Of a stretch of 64,000 bases of DNA, positions 61,693 through 64,000 are shown one piece after another (position 1 is the stretch's first letter; each line of letters starts with the position of its first letter). The notes below the pieces were generated by a model. That model was given only the letters and a program-made list of their open reading frames with translations. It was not told the origin of the DNA and did no database searches. Made by a program: the position numbers and the translations under genes. The DNA comes from Planctomycetota bacterium (GTDB lineage: Bacteria; Planctomycetota; Planctomycetia; Pirellulales; Lacipirellulaceae). Location of the stretch: the NCBI GenBank assembly GCA_029259915.1, contig JAJDED010000010.1, positions 115,062 through 179,061 on the forward strand, in the 5' to 3' direction.

Positions 61693-62146
61693 ATTTCTGA
61701 TTGATGAATGATAAACATAGTGTGTTTCTTCAATCATAAATCATCACTCATAAATCATCACTCATAAATTCCTTTTGGCCACTTCTTCGATCTGGTCGTA
61801 GCATGGGCCCCTGGCCGTGCGGAAAAACTTCAAACCATAGAGTCCTCCATCGCTTTCCAGACAGGGGATCAGTTATTCTAGCATATTGGGGAGAGTATTG
61901 TGCTCCGAAAAACATTGAACTTGCATTGGAGTATTGGAAACAATCACTCTCTGAAAGCAACAATATGACATTCGAGCACTTGCGTTCGTCGCGTTGTTTG
62001 CTGGATCGTCAACCACAGTAAGGTGCCAATGGAAGTGGCCCAGAAATGCAAACGACTGATTGGAGTTGTGATCTTTGCCTTAGAAAGTATGTAGCAGAAC
62101 AATTCTCACAAAGCAACGGCAGCAACTCCCCATTAATACACACTAA
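61693..62146. other. Intergenic stretch with an AT-rich palindromic repeat after the pump gene
   Basis: At 61697-61769 TGATTGATGAATGATA-type words on the left pair with TCAATCATAAATCATCA-type words on the right, the right side being repeated in tandem (ATCACTCATAA). It begins directly at the pump stop. The remainder to 62146 shows no supported gene. Confidence 0.7.
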
Positions 62147-62815
62147 TCAGGACGTTATCTTCTGGTTGGGTTCTTCATCAAGAAGCCTTCTCGCTTCATC
62201 CAGAACTTCATCGGGATAACGCAGAAAGCCGAGTAACCTAATGGCATTGGTAGTCGTAACGATGCCGGGGCAGATGACGTAGTCGAAATGGAAGCCATCA
62301 TGCTCAATGCGTTCTTTGAAATGGTAATTATCAAACAGATTTTTTAAAGAGGTAGCAATATCAATATCATGCGTAGCAGCAACAACAATCATGTTCCGAG
62401 TAGACATGTGTTTTAATATTGCTTTGGACGCGGCTAAGCGTTCACAGGTATTTGTGCCGCGAAGGATTTCGTCAATTAAGCACAATACGGGATTATTCCC
62501 TTCCGAAGCATGGATAAAGGCCAAAAGTCGTTTTGCCTCGTTTGCGTAGGAACTATTTCCTTCGATCAGATCATCGGTCAAGGCAATCGATGTAAGAACA
62601 TGAAAATGGCTTGATACATATTTTTTTGCAGTGCATGTGTAGAAACTTTGTGCGAGAATTGCATTCACTCCCAACGTCCGAAGAAAGGTTGATTTTCCAG
62701 ACATATTTGATCCAGTAATAATCGAGCCAGGCTGGCCAAATATTACTGAGTTACAAACTGGCATGTCCAGAAGCGGGTGATAGATGTCTTCGACAATGAG
62801 TTGCCTTTCATCTAC
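62147..62815 (-). pseudogene. MutS-like ATPase, C-terminal fragment
   Basis: About 222 residues match the ATPase domain of MutS-type proteins: IYHPLLDMPVCNSVIFGQPG, Walker A GSNMSGKSTFLRTLG, the downstream EGNSSYANEAKRLLAF and Walker B CLIDEILRGTNT, then VAATHDIDIA. The clamp and core domains upstream are absent. The N-terminal side stops at about 62815, where sequence of an RHS gene begins on the other strand. The DNA is clearly richer in A and T than its neighbours. The wording is closest in feel to MutS-related proteins of Bacteroidetes (impression only). Truncated, possibly acquired, probably inactive. Confidence 0.8.
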
Positions 62816-62819
62816 GAAT

Positions 62820-63886
62820 TTAGGCCTGGTGTAAAAGCCAGCTACGTCCTCGGGCACGACGTCATCAGCCAGTGGCTATCGAATCCGCCCGCCGGAGTGT
62901 TGCCGGCACAGTTCTTGCTCTACGACGGCCATGGCAGCACGCGGGGATTGGTCGATGCGATGGGGTTGCCTGTTTCGGTAGGCAGCGAGCAGCAGGTGTT
63001 CGCGTACGACGCCTACGGCAACCAGCTTGTCGGCAGCGGTCTCACCACTGCCGCGGCAGCGCTGACCACACTGCTCTACAGCGGCGAGTTCTCCGACTTG
63101 GCCACCGGCCTACAGTACCTCCGCGCCCGGTTCTACAACCCCGCTACGGGCCGCTTCAACCGTGTCGACCCGTTCTCGGGAAATATCAACGATCCGCAGT
63201 CGCTGCATAAGTATCTGTATACGCATGGGGATCCGGTTAATGGCATTGATCCCAGTGGGGAGTTCGTCGGCATTGCTGTCTTGGTCGGCTTAGGTTCTTT
63301 ATTTTCCCTGGGCACAGGCGCTGCGTTTGAGAGATTAGGCGGAACCTTTATCGAAGGGCTAGTTGTCGGGGCCCAAATTTCCGTGGCGTTCACCGTTGCC
63401 GGTGTCTCGAAAGGCCTTGGCGGTATCTTAGATACAAGTTTTTCGGCCTTGCTTCAGGGGAGTGCTGCCCTTCTTGCTAAAATAGTTGCCAATAATGTTT
63501 TGGGACGCCCTAATGATCCCGCCGCATTGGGAATCACAGCACTAAAAGGGTTTGCAGCTGGTGCAATCTCTTCAGCAATACTATACAGGGTGCCAAATAA
63601 AGCTGCTTTGGCAGGTGTAAGTTCGGTACTTTCAGATGCAGGAGGTTTTTTTGCAGGGCAACTATCTTTAAAAGAGGTGGTGAAGAATGCACTAATCCAA
63701 GCAGCAATCTCATTAATAATTAACGGCGCAGTCGAAGCAGACTTTGCCGCAGATAGCTCGATAGCGGCAAAAGTCTTATCAAGCAACGCCGTACAGAAAG
63801 AATTGGATGCAATAAGCAAAATTTACGGTGCTGTCCTAGGTACGGTGTTGACCTCTGTCAGAGATATTGCAAGAACCTGTGGATGA
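62820..63886 (+). pseudogene. RHS repeat-associated core protein, 5'-truncated, with variable C-terminal tip
   Basis: The reading frame is open from 62777, but family sequence starts at about 62820 (ASYVLGHDVISQW). The RHS core follows: FLLYDGHGSTRGLVDAMG, FAYDAYGNQLVG, then LQYLRARFYNPATGRFNRVD and YLYTHGDPVNGIDPSGEF, the conserved boundary. After it some 210 residues form a Gly/Ala-rich, partly hydrophobic tip without a family I recognise. Complete RHS proteins exceed 1000 residues, so most of the shell is lost. GC falls sharply after the DPSG boundary. No immunity gene follows: a transposase tail starts 13 bp after the stop. Confidence 0.8.
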
Positions 63887-63899
63887 GAATTTTTGAAAA

Positions 63900-64000
63900 T
63901 CAGGCGGCATCCTTGGTTTCTTTTTCTCCGTCGATGAACTTGATTCCTTGAATCACTTCGGGCAATAGGGAAGCACCATTCAAGAGCCGCCACTTCTTCT
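63900..64000 (-). CDS. Transposase C-terminus (IS256/mutator-like), partial
   Basis: The last 33 residues of a leftward frame entering from the right edge read KKWRLLNGASLLPEVIQGIK and continue FIDGEKETKDAA before the TGA. The pattern 'W..LNG..LL..VI.GI.F.DG' is that of the end of IS256/mutator-type transposases. Only the tail is in the window, so the family call is tentative. Confidence 0.5.
   Translation of the reverse strand, partial: KKWRLLNGASLLPEVIQGIKFIDGEKETKDAA

Noticed and set aside
61748..61963. Possible 71-residue gene on the minus strand
   Set aside because: It lies next to an AT-rich palindromic repeat and has no family features.

Overview
The window looks like a chromosome segment of a planctomycete, most likely of the Pirellulales/Lacipirellulaceae type. 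The evidence is gene content typical of that group: a DUF1559 pseudopilin-like protein, many PEP-CTERM proteins with dockerin-like EF-hands, ECF sigma factors paired with a FecR/LamG anti-sigma protein, secreted CxxCH cytochromes and moderate GC. The placement is inferred from gene content; there is no rRNA in the window.

Layout. (1) 0-16.5 kb is housekeeping-like: a partial carbon-starvation permease CstA, a cytochrome c'-like protein, a PadR regulator with its HAAS-type membrane partner, an ECF sigma factor, a DUF423 protein, and a leftward type IV pilus/type II secretion-like set (PilM-PilN fusion, two Gly/Tyr/Arg-rich membrane-anchored proteins, a 1303-residue secretin). (2) 16.87-42.93 kb is a segment bounded by 44-bp direct repeats. 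The right copy is the 3' part of an intact tRNA-Arg(CCG), and the left copy is a displaced tRNA 3' fragment, which is the geometry of an element integrated into a tRNA gene. Inside are a translationally coupled glycan operon (ECF sigma, FecR/LamG anti-sigma, GH130, an unassigned secreted enzyme-like protein, a sodium:solute symporter), an opposite-strand series of PEP-CTERM/dockerin proteins with shared modules, a DUF1559 protein, a CRTAC1-like FG-GAP protein, an IS4-type transposase remnant, a porin remnant, a di-heme peroxidase-like protein with a DoxX-like partner, a two-component pair and an internally deleted DUF3604 gene. I see no integrase. (3) 43-61.7 kb is again housekeeping-like: a large carboxypeptidase-regulatory/TlpA fusion, a Na/Pi cotransporter, HIT and Trm112-like proteins, a five-heme cytochrome, an outer-membrane barrel and a heavy-metal RND efflux operon (TolC-like, Cys/His-rich small protein, His-rich adaptor, CusA/CzcA pump). 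(4) 61.7-64 kb is a scrambled end with back-to-back truncated MutS-like and RHS genes and the tail of a transposase.

Two observations stand out. First, at least twelve low-complexity palindromic repeat elements of several unrelated sequence classes lie in the two flanks, and one of them sits in frame inside the RND pump gene. Second, none of these elements occurs in the 26-kb tRNA-bounded segment, which independently supports that segment as acquired DNA. The glycan operon and the PEP-CTERM series in the island probably work together: a lectin-type anti-sigma sensor, extracellular enzymes and surface proteins, cytosolic GH130 processing and sugar import.
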